Shown here: piece by piece, positions 1 to 8,373 of the stretch
Layout of the letters: every line of letters starts with the position of its first letter
Position numbering within the stretch: the first letter of the stretch is position 1
Source: Peribacillus simplex
GTDB taxonomy: Bacteria > Bacillota > Bacilli > Bacillales > DSM-1321
Direction of reading: 5' to 3'
NCBI RefSeq assembly: GCF_030123325.1
Contig: NZ_CP126106.1
Location: 1,516,001-1,580,000, forward strand
DNA: 64,000 bases
Notes under the pieces: generated by a model
Told to the model about the DNA's origin: nothing
Databases searched by the model: none
The model's input: the letters and a program-made list of their open reading frames with translations, nothing else
Program-made: the position numbers and the translations under genes

Positions 1-272
1 CTTGTTCCTTGAACGGAAAAGAATGTGTGATCTGCCCCAAAAGCTTCAGCGGCAAGATCCTGGGCTTGTTTAATGATCCCCTTTGGCTGATGTAGATCAT
101 CGAGCGGAGCGATATTGATTAAATCTATGGATAATGCATTTTCTCCAATGAAATTACGGAAATCAGCGTCCATTCCTTTTCCTTTTTTATGACCTGGAAT
201 ATGAAACTGAACGGGATTTTTTTTTGCATGCTGCAATAAGGCAGTGTATAAGGGTGTTTCATTCTGTGACAA
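1..272 (-). CDS. speA: Arginine decarboxylase, N-terminal part (runs off the window)
   Basis: The minus strand encodes the first 90 residues of a PLP-dependent Orn/Lys/Arg decarboxylase; the rest lies outside the window. The protein opens with SQNETPLYTALLQHAKK and carries the family's FHIPGHKKG motif at about residues 23-31, then ALSIDLINIAPLDDL. This closely matches my memory of B. subtilis SpeA, which makes agmatine from arginine for polyamine synthesis. TTG at 272 is chosen as the start because the homology begins there and a GGGG-type ribosome site lies upstream. The neighbour yktA also matches the B. subtilis speA locus. A lysine or ornithine decarboxylase of the same fold cannot be excluded from the N-terminus alone. 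Confidence 0.88.
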   Translation of the reverse strand, partial: MSQNETPLYTALLQHAKKNPVQFHIPGHKKGKGMDADFRNFIGENALSIDLINIAPLDDLHQPKGIIKQAQDLAAEAFGADHTFFSVQGT

Positions 273-314
273 TTCTTTGTGGCCCCTTTTCAATAAAATA
301 GGTACGTAATATTT

Positions 315-330
315 GGGAGTATATACTCCC
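315..330. promoter_or_regulatory. Perfect 16-bp palindrome in the speA leader
   Basis: GGGAGTATATACTCCC reads the same on both strands. It lies 43 nt upstream of the speA start, between that gene and its predicted promoter at 407-435, so it would be transcribed as part of the leader. It could be a repressor operator or a short hairpin. No strong T-run follows on the minus strand, so a simple terminator is less likely. Confidence 0.45.
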
Positions 331-406
331 TTTCTATTAATGATCGTATGTTTCTCCGATTCCATCGTATGGTTAGTAAGCTTGTGGATAGACATAAAAC
401 ATATGA

Positions 407-435
407 ATTATAGCACGTCTTATAATAAATGCCTA
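407..435 (-). promoter_or_regulatory. Predicted sigma-A promoter of speA
   Basis: Read on the minus strand, TAGGCA (430-435) and TATAAT (407-412) are separated by 17 nt. TGC immediately precedes the -10, giving an extended -10 element. This implies a leader of about 125 nt ahead of speA that contains the palindrome at 315-330. The rest of 440-590 shows nothing else I recognise. Confidence 0.6.
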
Positions 436-593
436 GAGTGACTTTAATGTCCTGACTTAAACAATTTATATATGTCTTTGTTGTTAAGGGGCTCAATAAA
501 ATTATCAGCAGATTATAAATGTCCATTTTCCTAGTATTTACTGGATTTACTCAAGAATTCTTCTTTTATTAATATTGTAGGTGAGTTTAAAAA

Positions 594-622
594 TTGAACG
601 GTTAAACAATATTTGCCATAAT
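594..622 (+). promoter_or_regulatory. Predicted promoter of the nitronate monooxygenase gene
   Basis: TTGAAC (594-599) and CATAAT (617-622) are separated by 17 nt. A first in-frame start at 621 would lie inside the -10 box, which supports the downstream TTG start at 690. Confidence 0.5.
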
Positions 623-689
623 GAAGCTAATGATTTTTGAATTCTGCTACATAAACAAACCACATAAAATGAAAAGGGAGCTGAGGAGT

Positions 690-1649
690 TTGAAGTGGAA
701 AACGCGTGTGACCGATATGTTAGGTATTCAATACCCAATCGTACAAGGGGGATTGGCCCATTTAGCATATGCAGACCTGGCTGCGGCAGTTTCGAATGCA
801 GGAGGGCTGGGGCAAGTAACGGCCATGTCCTTGGACAACCCGGAGCAACTGACAGATGAAATTAGAAAAACCAAATCATTGACGGATAAACCGTTTGGTG
901 TGAACTTTGCAATCGGTCAGCATGGAAGACCTTATGAACACATGCTGGAAGCAGCCTTGAAAGAGGATATAGCAGCTGTTTCCGTAACCGGCGGCAACCC
1001 TGCACCATTTCTTGATTACCTCAAAGGCACCCAAGTGAAAAAACTAGTGCTCGTTGCAGCAAGAAGGCAGGCAATGAAGGCTGAACAGCTTGGGGCAGAT
1101 GCGGTGATGGTAGTTGGTCAGGAGGGTGGAGGACATTTAGGCCGTGATGATATTGGAACTTCCGTGTTAATTCCTCAAGTTGTGGACTCCGTCAATATTC
1201 CGGTCATCGCCTCGGGTGGTTTTGGCGATGGGCGCGGTTTGATGGCAGCATTGGCACTTGGTGCCGAAGGAATCGAGATGGGAACACGATTCATAGCAGT
1301 CAAGGAATGTGTTCATGCACATGAATTATATAAAAATGCCTTGGTTTCCGGCACAGAAAATGATACCGTTGTCATCAAGCGTTCCATTGGTGCACCAGCC
1401 AGGGTAATTGCAAATGGCTGGACCGATAAGATCCTTGAAATAGAAAAAGAAAACGGCGGATATGAACAATTGAAGGATTACATAAGCGGAAAAGCGAATC
1501 AGCGTTATATCCATGACGGTGTCGAAGGTGAAGGCTTTGCTTGGGCCGGACAAGTGATGGGGCTGATTCATGATGTACCATCGACTGCTGAACTATTCAG
1601 TCGGATCATCGACCAGGCGGAAGCAATTCGTTCAAAATGGGCAGACTGA
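690..1649 (+). CDS. Nitronate monooxygenase / 2-nitropropane dioxygenase-family flavoprotein
   Basis: A 319-residue FMN-dependent TIM-barrel enzyme expected to oxidise alkyl nitronates in the cytoplasm. The family signatures visible are the N-terminal MLGIQYPIVQGG segment, AVSNAGGLG, the glycine-rich GGGHLGRDD segment, VIASGGFGDGRGL and ALGAEGIEMGTRF, which build the FMN phosphate site. The TTG start at 690 is preceded by GGGAG at suitable spacing and matches where family members begin; the longer frame from 621 has no ribosome site. Related proteins include enoyl-ACP reductase FabK and other flavin enzymes, so the substrate is uncertain. The gene is not part of the B. subtilis speA-yktA neighbourhood as I recall it. 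Confidence 0.82.
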   Translation: MKWKTRVTDMLGIQYPIVQGGLAHLAYADLAAAVSNAGGLGQVTAMSLDNPEQLTDEIRKTKSLTDKPFGVNFAIGQHGRPYEHMLEAALKEDIAAVSVTGGNPAPFLDYLKGTQVKKLVLVAARRQAMKAEQLGADAVMVVGQEGGGHLGRDDIGTSVLIPQVVDSVNIPVIASGGFGDGRGLMAALALGAEGIEMGTRFIAVKECVHAHELYKNALVSGTENDTVVIKRSIGAPARVIANGWTDKILEIEKENGGYEQLKDYISGKANQRYIHDGVEGEGFAWAGQVMGLIHDVPSTAELFSRIIDQAEAIRSKWAD

Positions 1650-1706
1650 TGATGCATGGTCTGCCGGACAGCATGAAAAACTATCTAGAAGGAGCGTGTT
1701 TAGGGT

Positions 1707-1982
1707 ATGGATTATCAATATCCAATGGATCTTGATTGGTCTACTGAAGAAATCGTAGATGTGATCAAATTCTTTGAAGCTGTAGAAAAGGCTTATGAAA
1801 ATAAAATACAAAAGGAAGAATTTATGAAGGCTTACCGAAGATTCAAGGAAATAGTCCCCGGTAAGGCGGATGAAAAAAAGTATACCGATGAGTTTGAGTC
1901 AGTCAGCACTTATTCAGCCTATCTTGCTATTAAGAAGGCAAAAGGAATCGATGACGGGGAATGGATAAAAATGAAAAATTAA
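1707..1982 (+). CDS. yktA: UPF0223 family protein YktA
   Basis: A 91-residue cytoplasmic protein of unknown function, close in length to B. subtilis YktA. The recognisable stretches are YQYPMDLDWSTEEIVDVIKF near the N-terminus and RRFKEIVPGKADEKK in the middle, followed by a helical C-terminus. There is no signal peptide or membrane segment. An AAGGAG site lies about 12 nt before the ATG. Position next to speA is as in B. subtilis, but the gene after it is not yktB: the trp operon intervenes. Function is not known. Confidence 0.85.
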   Translation: MDYQYPMDLDWSTEEIVDVIKFFEAVEKAYENKIQKEEFMKAYRRFKEIVPGKADEKKYTDEFESVSTYSAYLAIKKAKGIDDGEWIKMKN

Positions 1983-2003
1983 AAATATTTTTAGAAAACT
2001 CCA

Positions 2004-2035
2004 TTGACTTACTGAAAAGATTGTTTTAACATAAT
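2004..2035 (+). promoter_or_regulatory. Predicted promoter of the trp operon
   Basis: TTGACT (2004-2009) is followed after 17 nt by TAACAT (2027-2032); CATAAT at 2030-2035 is an alternative -10 with a longer spacer. It lies just upstream of the first T-box, where a leader promoter is expected. No other promoter was seen between the two T-boxes, so both are probably on one transcript. Confidence 0.5.
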
Positions 2036-2039
2036 AAGC

Positions 2040-2295
2040 AAGAAAATGATAAAGGCAGTGACGAAGAAGAGTACCTTAATGATGTTCTGCAGAGAGCCAG
2101 TGGTAGCTGAAAACTGGTGAACGAATTTAAGCGAATGGACTTCCGAGCCCCAAACCGAAACGAATGAACGGAGTAGGCTTTGGCGATTATCTCATCGTTA
2201 GTGGAGATAGGCATGTTAATGCCGTAAAGTGAGCTAATTTAGCTAATTAAGGTGGTACCACGGGTTCCTCGTCCTTTGGATGAGGGGCCTTTTTG
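2040..2295 (+). ncRNA. T-box riboswitch 1 (tRNA-Trp specific), trp leader
   Basis: The leader shows an AGAGAG distal Stem I element at about 2092, a specifier-loop TGG codon at 2136-2138 followed by ACTTCC, and the T-box AAGGTGGTACCACGG at 2249-2263. A terminator stem follows (CCTCGTCC at 2267-2274 pairing with GGATGAGG at 2278-2285) with a T-run at 2290-2294. TGG is the Trp codon. Uncharged tRNA-Trp should stabilise the antiterminator and allow readthrough. The variable T-box base is U (UGGU), whereas the second element has UGGC; see findings. Confidence 0.88.
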
Positions 2296-2299
2296 CGTT

Positions 2300-2585
2300 T
2301 TTATGGAAATGATAATTAAATCTATGAATGAGAGTAGTAATCTTTTTAGATGCGTAACAGAGAGCCGGGATAGGTGGAAACCGGTACGATATAAAAAGAT
2401 GAATGGACTTATGAGTGGTTTCTTGAAATAAGTAGGGAAACTCGGCCGCCACCGTTAAAGGGTAATCGCAAGAATTCTTCATTTCTTGCTTGAGAGGGAA
2501 AAATGATGCATTTTTCCAACTTGAGGTGGCACCGCGGTTTACCGTCCTCTGCAGACACATATTTGTGTTTGCGGGGGATTTTTTT
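2300..2585 (+). ncRNA. T-box riboswitch 2 (tRNA-Trp specific), trp leader
   Basis: A second complete T-box follows directly. It has the AGAGAG element at about 2360, specifier TGG at 2404-2406 in the context GAATGGACTTATG, and the T-box GAGGTGGCACCGCGG at 2523-2537. A long terminator follows: a 16-bp stem between 2544-2559 and 2565-2580, then T7. The variable T-box base is C, complementary to the G discriminator known for bacterial tRNA-Trp. The trpE ribosome site GGGAGGG lies at 2700-2706, after about 115 nt of unstructured leader. Confidence 0.9.
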
Positions 2586-2715
2586 ATTGGTGAATATATT
2601 TACCTTTGAGAAAAAATCAAAAACCAGAGGAAATGAAAACTCCGGCACTTGGCCAAAAGGGTTTTCCCTTCTAGGGGTTAATAAGAGCGAATAAGAATCG
2701 GGAGGGAATTGAGAG

Positions 2716-4110
2716 ATGAATAATTTGGATGAAAAAAAAATACTCCGTTTCAAAATGGACACAATTGAAGGGGATATCCACACCCCCATTGCCATATTTC
2801 AGAAATTAGATGGTGACAAGAAGTTTTTATTAGAAAGCTCGAATTCGCATCATGACAACGGCCGCTACTCCTATCTAGGTTCTAAACCTTATCTGGAGGT
2901 GACATCACTTGCTGGTCAAGTAAATGTGAAAGATACTGAAACAGGTGATCAAATTGTAAAGAACATCAATATCATCGAGTTTCTAAAAAATGAGTTATTA
3001 GTGGAGATAGGAGAGGCTCCCATTCATCTTCCGCCATTTAACGGTGGTGCAATCGGATATATGGGCTATGACATCATTCGTTTGTATGAAAATATAGGTC
3101 CTGTGCCTCCTGATTCTCTGCAAATGCCTGATGCTCATTTTCTCTTTTATAAAGAACTGTATATATTCGATCATGTTCTGCAGAAGATCCATCTTTTGAC
3201 TGCGGAAGAAGATAGTGAAAAAAGTTTATTGGGGATGAAGGAAAAAATCAATCAGGCAAGTAAACCGTCAAAGGAAATATCGTCGGAATATTTGGAATTC
3301 AAATCGAATTTCAGTCAGGATGAATTTGAGAAAATGGTCCTTGAAGTTAAATCAGCGATTATAGCTGGTGAAGTGTTCCAAGTTGTTTTATCACAAAGGT
3401 TCAAAGCGGACTTCGATGGGGAGCCTTTCGATGCCTACCGTCGTTTGCGTTTAGCCAACCCCTCTCCTTATATGTTCTATATAGAATTTGGTGACTATAC
3501 AATTATTGGGTCGTCTCCAGAAAGTTTGATCAGTGTTTCATCAGGATTGGTTCATGTTAATCCCATTGCCGGTACAAGACCGAGAGGGAAAACGGATGAA
3601 GAAGATAAAGGCTTCGAAAAAAGCCTGCTGATGGATGAAAAGGAACTTGCCGAGCATAAGATGCTTGTTGATTTGGGCAGGAATGATCTTGGCAGGGTTT
3701 GCGAAATCGGTTCAATCCACCTTACCGAGGAAATGGAAATTCAAAGATATCAGCATGTCATGCATATTGCTTCTAAGGTTAGCGGAAAGCTTAGGGAAGG
3801 GTTCACGAGTTTAGATGCGTTGACGGTCTGCCTCCCTGCCGGAACAGTCTCAGGTGCTCCTAAAATCAGGGCAATGGAGCTGATCAATCAACTTGAAAAT
3901 TGTAAACGGGGGATGTATTCGGGCTCGATAGGGTTCATAGGTTTTGGCGGGGATCTTGATATGGCTTTAGCCATTAGGACGATGATCATTAAAGAGGGCA
4001 AGGCCTATGTCCAGGCAGGGGCAGGAATAGTATATGATTCAGATCCAAAAACGGAATTTGAAGAAACACAAAATAAAGCACGCGCTTTAATGGAGGTTCA
4101 CACAAAATGA
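2716..4110 (+). CDS. trpE: Anthranilate synthase component I
   Basis: At 464 residues, this is the chorismate-binding synthase subunit that makes anthranilate using ammonia delivered by TrpG, the first committed step of Trp synthesis. The N-terminal LLESS motif (residues 38-42) is the tryptophan feedback site of the family, so the enzyme should be feedback inhibited. The C-terminal catalytic domain carries PSPYMFYI, GSSPESL, PIAGTRPRG, DEKELAEHKMLVDLGRND and PAGTVSGAPKIRAME, all expected for TrpE rather than PabB. The ATG follows GGGAGGG. The gene's last codons overlap trpG by 4 nt, implying translational coupling. Confidence 0.96.
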   Translation: MNNLDEKKILRFKMDTIEGDIHTPIAIFQKLDGDKKFLLESSNSHHDNGRYSYLGSKPYLEVTSLAGQVNVKDTETGDQIVKNINIIEFLKNELLVEIGEAPIHLPPFNGGAIGYMGYDIIRLYENIGPVPPDSLQMPDAHFLFYKELYIFDHVLQKIHLLTAEEDSEKSLLGMKEKINQASKPSKEISSEYLEFKSNFSQDEFEKMVLEVKSAIIAGEVFQVVLSQRFKADFDGEPFDAYRRLRLANPSPYMFYIEFGDYTIIGSSPESLISVSSGLVHVNPIAGTRPRGKTDEEDKGFEKSLLMDEKELAEHKMLVDLGRNDLGRVCEIGSIHLTEEMEIQRYQHVMHIASKVSGKLREGFTSLDALTVCLPAGTVSGAPKIRAMELINQLENCKRGMYSGSIGFIGFGGDLDMALAIRTMIIKEGKAYVQAGAGIVYDSDPKTEFEETQNKARALMEVHTK

Positions 4111-4712
4111 TTCTATTAATTGATAACTATGACTCGTTCACTTATAACCTTTATCAATATTTAGGAGAAGTGGAAAAAGAAATCATAGTAAAAAGGAATG
4201 ACGAAATCACCCTTGCGGAAATTGAGGAACTGAATCCCATGGCAATCGTCATTTCCCCGGGACCAGGCAGGCCGGAAGATGCTGGTATCAGTATGGAAAT
4301 CATCCGTAATTATTATGAAAAAGTTCCGCTATTAGGCATTTGTTTGGGGCATCAGGCCATTGGGGCAGTTTTTGGTGCGAATGTGGTTGGGGCGAAACAA
4401 ATCATGCATGGGAAAACATCGATTATCGAACATGATGGAACAGGTGTATTTGCCAAACAGGACTTACAATTCCCGGTAATGCGTTACCATTCCCTTGTAG
4501 TTGAAAGGGCGAGCTTGCCAAATGAACTGAATGTGACGGCAGTAGCACTGGATGATGGGGAAATCATGGCCCTGAAACATCAAGACTTCCCGCTTTACGG
4601 TTTACAGTTCCACCCTGAATCAATAGGGACGAAAATCGGCAAGGAATTATTACATCAATTTTATGAGATTGCGGGAACATTCCAATCTGAGAAGGAACAA
4701 TCCATCTTATAA
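4107..4712 (+). CDS. trpG: Anthranilate synthase component II (glutamine amidotransferase)
   Basis: A 201-residue class I glutamine amidotransferase that hydrolyses Gln and channels ammonia to TrpE. The catalytic triad is visible: Cys79 in GICLGHQ, His169 and Glu171 in QFHPES. The N-terminus LIDNYDSFTYNL and SPGPGRP are typical. B. subtilis has no trpG in its trp operon and uses a shared pabA; here the operon carries its own copy. ATG overlaps the trpE stop by 4 nt. PabA-type dual use with PabB remains possible. Confidence 0.94.
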   Translation: MILLIDNYDSFTYNLYQYLGEVEKEIIVKRNDEITLAEIEELNPMAIVISPGPGRPEDAGISMEIIRNYYEKVPLLGICLGHQAIGAVFGANVVGAKQIMHGKTSIIEHDGTGVFAKQDLQFPVMRYHSLVVERASLPNELNVTAVALDDGEIMALKHQDFPLYGLQFHPESIGTKIGKELLHQFYEIAGTFQSEKEQSIL

Positions 4713-4739
4713 AACAAAAAACGACTGGGGGAGTTAGCG

Positions 4740-5762
4740 GTGAAGGAGTATTTAGCGAAGTTAGCAGAGCGTCAAACATTGACGGAAGAAGAGATGAGCA
4801 GAGCAGCCCAAGCGTTATTTTCTAAAGATATCACCGAAAGCGAGATGGCAGCTTTCATCATTGCCCTTAAATCCAAAGGGGAAACGGCAGGTGAAATAGC
4901 AAGCCTTGTCAGGGTCATGAGAAAAGAAGCAAGAAGTGTACGAACAAGTTCGCTTAATGTTATGGATAATTGCGGAACGGGGGGAGATGGGTCGCAAAGC
5001 TTCAATATAAGTACAGCATCAGCCTTCGTGCTTGCCGGGGCTGGTGTCAAGGTTGCCAAACATGGAAACCGCAGCATCTCAAGCAAAACGGGCAGTGCGG
5101 ATGTATTGGAAGAATTAGGTGTTAATTTATATTTGGAGCCTGACATGTTAAAAGAACTATTGGAGGAAAATGGGATCACATTCTTATTTGCCCCATCGGT
5201 CCACCCCAATATTGCACGGATAATGAAAGTGAGAAAAGAACTGAAAATCCCGACGATATTTAATCTAATCGGTCCTCTGACAAATCCAGTCCAACTCGAC
5301 ACGCAATTAATGGGAATTAATCGACGTGATATGCTCGAGCTTTTTGCGGAAGTCCTACATAAATTAGGCAGGAAACGCGCGGTCGTGATAAATGGTGCCG
5401 GGTTTATGGATGAAGCGAGCCTACAGGGTGAAAATTCACTCGTGCTTTTGGAGCAGGGGGATATTATCCCATTTACGCTGCACCCTGAAGAAGTGGATCT
5501 TCCGGTTTACGGAAATGATGCCATCCGCGGCGGTGACGCAAAACAAAATGCCGATATCATGCTTAGGCTTCTCAAAGGGGAAAAAGGGGCTTATCGTGAT
5601 ACCGTTTTATTGAATGCTGGATTGGGATTATACGCACATGGTACGGCAGCAACGATCAAAAAAGGAATCTCCATGGCCCAAGAAAGCATTGATAGCGGAT
5701 CGGCACTTGCAAAGTTAGAAAATCTGATTGCTTATGGCAATAGAAATAAGGTGGTCATGTAA
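4740..5762 (+). CDS. trpD: Anthranilate phosphoribosyltransferase
   Basis: 340 residues, the usual length. The enzyme joins anthranilate to PRPP. Visible signatures are NCGTGGDGSQSFNIST (PRPP loop), KHGNRSISSKTGSADVLE (anthranilate and PRPP contacts) and RKELKIPTIFNLIGPLTNP. It starts with GTG at 4740, about 6 nt after GGGGGAG. Its TAA overlaps the first base of the trpC ATG. The operon order trpE-G-D-C-F-B-A matches the reaction order up to TrpC. Confidence 0.96.
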   Translation: MKEYLAKLAERQTLTEEEMSRAAQALFSKDITESEMAAFIIALKSKGETAGEIASLVRVMRKEARSVRTSSLNVMDNCGTGGDGSQSFNISTASAFVLAGAGVKVAKHGNRSISSKTGSADVLEELGVNLYLEPDMLKELLEENGITFLFAPSVHPNIARIMKVRKELKIPTIFNLIGPLTNPVQLDTQLMGINRRDMLELFAEVLHKLGRKRAVVINGAGFMDEASLQGENSLVLLEQGDIIPFTLHPEEVDLPVYGNDAIRGGDAKQNADIMLRLLKGEKGAYRDTVLLNAGLGLYAHGTAATIKKGISMAQESIDSGSALAKLENLIAYGNRNKVVM

Positions 5763-6538
5763 TGGAAAATATCTTAACGAAAATCATCGAACAGAAAAAG
5801 GTGGAAGTCACAAAATTAAAAGAAATGGGCTTAGATGATTCGGTAATGATCAACATAGTCAGACCATCTTTGGTGGATAATTTGAAAACGGCGAAATCAA
5901 TGGCGGTTATCGCGGAAATAAAACGGGCTTCCCCTTCAAAAGGGGACATTAAAATCAATGTAGATCCGATCGAGCAGGCCCTTTCATACGAAAGTGGCGG
6001 AGCGGCAGCGATATCCGTATTGACGGATGAGGTTTTCTTTAAAGGATCAATTGCAGATTTGAGAATCGTAAGCGAGGCCATAAGGATTCCCAGGTTGTGC
6101 AAAGATTTCATCATCGATGAGGTCCAAATCGATCGCGCCCATCAAGCTGGTGCCACTATCATTCTATTGATTGTGGCAGCACTTTCTAAAGAACGCCTCC
6201 ATGAATTATATCAATATGCAAAAAGAAAAGGGCTTGAAGTATTGACGGAAGTCCATGATGAAGCCGAATTGGAACGGGCTCTAGAGCTGAATGCAGAGCT
6301 AATAGGGATTAACAATCGGAATTTAAGGACCTTCAAAGTGGATTTGGCTGTAACGGAACGACTGGCGAAGTTACTTGATCCAAAACGCCATATCATTATC
6401 AGTGAAAGTGGAATCAAAACAAAAGACGACGTGATGCGTGTGAAGGAAGCTGGTGCAAAAGCGATTTTAGTCGGTGAGACACTGATGACTGCATCAAATC
6501 TTTCGCACAAGATGGCCGAACTGCAAATGAGTATATAA
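5762..6538 (+). CDS. trpC: Indole-3-glycerol phosphate synthase
   Basis: A 258-residue TIM-barrel enzyme that converts CdRP to indole-3-glycerol phosphate. The conserved N-terminal catalytic segment IAEIKRASPSKG (with the active-site Lys), LSVLTDEVFFKGS-like strand, LCKDFIIDEVQI, LTEVHDEAELERA, IGINNRNL and ISESGIKTKDDV are all present. The ATG overlaps the trpD stop (TAATG), indicating coupled translation. It is a single-domain enzyme, not fused to TrpF as in E. coli. Confidence 0.96.
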   Translation: MENILTKIIEQKKVEVTKLKEMGLDDSVMINIVRPSLVDNLKTAKSMAVIAEIKRASPSKGDIKINVDPIEQALSYESGGAAAISVLTDEVFFKGSIADLRIVSEAIRIPRLCKDFIIDEVQIDRAHQAGATIILLIVAALSKERLHELYQYAKRKGLEVLTEVHDEAELERALELNAELIGINNRNLRTFKVDLAVTERLAKLLDPKRHIIISESGIKTKDDVMRVKEAGAKAILVGETLMTASNLSHKMAELQMSI

Positions 6539-6548
6539 GGAGATTAAT

Positions 6549-7163
6549 ATGTTAGTGAAAATCTGTGGGATAAAGACATTGGCAGCCGCTCAGACTGCTG
6601 TTAGTTCCGGGGCAGACTTCATTGGTTTCATTTTTGCCGAGAGTAGCAGGAAGGTTGAGCCAGAGATAGTAGGAGAAATCGGTGCGAATCTGGCTGGACA
6701 GGTTAAAAAAGTCGGAGTGTTTGCCAATCAAACTGAACAAGAAGTGATAAAAAGTGCTGAAATTGCAGGGTTGGATTATATCCAGCTTCATGGTAACGAG
6801 TCTGCCGGCTTTGCCCGCAGAATGCCCCTACCGGTGATCAAAGCCGTTGCCGTCAGTTCAGAGAAAGACCTTGAAAGCCTTCATGAATACCCAGCAGATT
6901 ATCTATTAGTAGATCTTCCTAAGAGTTCATCCGGAAAGGGATTGACTTTGGATTGGGATATGATTGGAAAAGCGGATCTGCCACCAGGGAAATTGATTCT
7001 AGCTGGTGGGCTGACTCCGGAAAATGTCGGAAAAGCGATTGATGCCGTTTCACCATTCGCAGTTGACGTAGCCAGCGGCGTTGAAACAAACGGATTAAAA
7101 GATGCTGTAAAAATAAAGGCATTTATTAATGAGGCAAAATATACAGCCGGAAAAGAGGAATGA
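6549..7163 (+). CDS. trpF: Phosphoribosylanthranilate isomerase
   Basis: A 204-residue TIM-barrel that isomerises PRA to CdRP by an Amadori rearrangement. The catalytic Cys lies in the N-terminal VKICGIK motif; DFIGFIFAESSRKV, GVFANQ, YIQLHGNE and LAGGLTPENV complete the family pattern, and the acidic partner is the Asp of LLVDLPKS. AGGAG precedes the ATG by about 6 nt. It lies 10 nt after trpC. Confidence 0.95.
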   Translation: MLVKICGIKTLAAAQTAVSSGADFIGFIFAESSRKVEPEIVGEIGANLAGQVKKVGVFANQTEQEVIKSAEIAGLDYIQLHGNESAGFARRMPLPVIKAVAVSSEKDLESLHEYPADYLLVDLPKSSSGKGLTLDWDMIGKADLPPGKLILAGGLTPENVGKAIDAVSPFAVDVASGVETNGLKDAVKIKAFINEAKYTAGKEE

Positions 7164-7167
7164 ATTG

Positions 7168-8373
7168 ATGAACACTTATACCCAGCCTGATAAAACTGGA
7201 CATTTTGGAGCGTATGGAGGCCGTTTCGTTCCGGAAACTTTAATGGCGGCGATTACGGAGCTTGAAGAAGTATATGATCAATCTAAAAATGACCCTGAAT
7301 TCCAAAGGCAGCTAAATTATTACCTGAAACAATATATCGGTCGGGAAACACCACTTTATTTTGCGGAGAACTTGACGAGACTTGCTGGTGGTGCAGATAT
7401 TTATCTGAAGCGGGAAGACCTGAATCATACCGGAGCACACAAAATAAATAATACGATCGGTCAGGCATTGTTGACTCTGAAAATGGGCAAGAAAAAGGTG
7501 ATTGCCGAAACGGGTGCAGGCCAGCATGGGGTTGCAACGGCGACTGTGTGTGCTTTGCTGAAGTTGGAATGCATCATCTTTATGGGAGAAGAAGATATCA
7601 GGAGACAGAAATTGAATGTATTCAGGATGGAGCTTCTGGGAGCCAAGGTCATATCTGTATCACAAGGAAGCGGAACACTGAAGGATGCAGTGAATGAGGC
7701 GTTACGATATTGGGTGGCGAATGTGGATGACACCCATTATATAATGGGATCAGTTCTTGGTCCGCATCCATTCCCCGTCATTGTACGTGATTTTCAAAGC
7801 GTGATAGGGAATGAAACAAAGCGTCAATATTCGGAGGCGGTTCATTCCCTACCGGATGCAGTGGTCGCTTGCATAGGCGGAGGAAGTAATGCAATGGGAA
7901 TGTTTTATCCCTTCATTGAGGATGAAACGGTAAAATTATACGGAGTGGAAGCGGCAGGGCATGGACTTGAAACACCATTACATGCTTCAAGTTTGACGAA
8001 GGGGAAACCAGGGGTGCTCCACGGGGCATTCATGTATGTATTGCAGAACGAGGACGGTCAGATCCAGGAGGCACATTCAATTTCAGCAGGGTTGGATTAT
8101 CCAGGGGTAGGGCCTGAACATAGTTACTTAAAAGATACAAATCGGGTGGAATATACTTCTGTAACCGATGATGAAGCCCTGGAAGCTCTAGCGATGCTTT
8201 CAAGGGAGGAAGGGATCATACCTGCGTTAGAAAGTTCACACGCCATTTCCTACGGTTTAAAGCTTGCTAAAGAAATGGAGAAAGGAACAGGGCTGGTCAT
8301 TTGCCTGTCCGGCCGTGGTGATAAGGATGTTGAAACGGTCCAATCATTGATGGGGGGTAGTGAACATGAATAA
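7168..8373 (+). CDS. trpB: Tryptophan synthase beta chain
   Basis: A 401-residue PLP enzyme that condenses indole with serine. The PLP lysine is Lys92 in HTGAHKINN, and the phosphate cup is GGGSNAMG. GAYGGRFVPETL at the N-terminus marks the canonical TrpB1 form. I use the ATG at 7168, preceded by GAGG, because the protein then begins at the family N-terminus; the frame is open further up within trpF. The last codons overlap trpA by 8 nt, so the alpha and beta subunits are probably coupled. Confidence 0.96.
   Translation: MNTYTQPDKTGHFGAYGGRFVPETLMAAITELEEVYDQSKNDPEFQRQLNYYLKQYIGRETPLYFAENLTRLAGGADIYLKREDLNHTGAHKINNTIGQALLTLKMGKKKVIAETGAGQHGVATATVCALLKLECIIFMGEEDIRRQKLNVFRMELLGAKVISVSQGSGTLKDAVNEALRYWVANVDDTHYIMGSVLGPHPFPVIVRDFQSVIGNETKRQYSEAVHSLPDAVVACIGGGSNAMGMFYPFIEDETVKLYGVEAAGHGLETPLHASSLTKGKPGVLHGAFMYVLQNEDGQIQEAHSISAGLDYPGVGPEHSYLKDTNRVEYTSVTDDEALEALAMLSREEGIIPALESSHAISYGLKLAKEMEKGTGLVICLSGRGDKDVETVQSLMGGSEHE

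Noticed and set aside
4772..5302. 176-codon minus-strand frame inside trpD
   Set aside because: It is fully antisense to a strongly conserved enzyme, has no ribosome site and shows no recognisable protein features.
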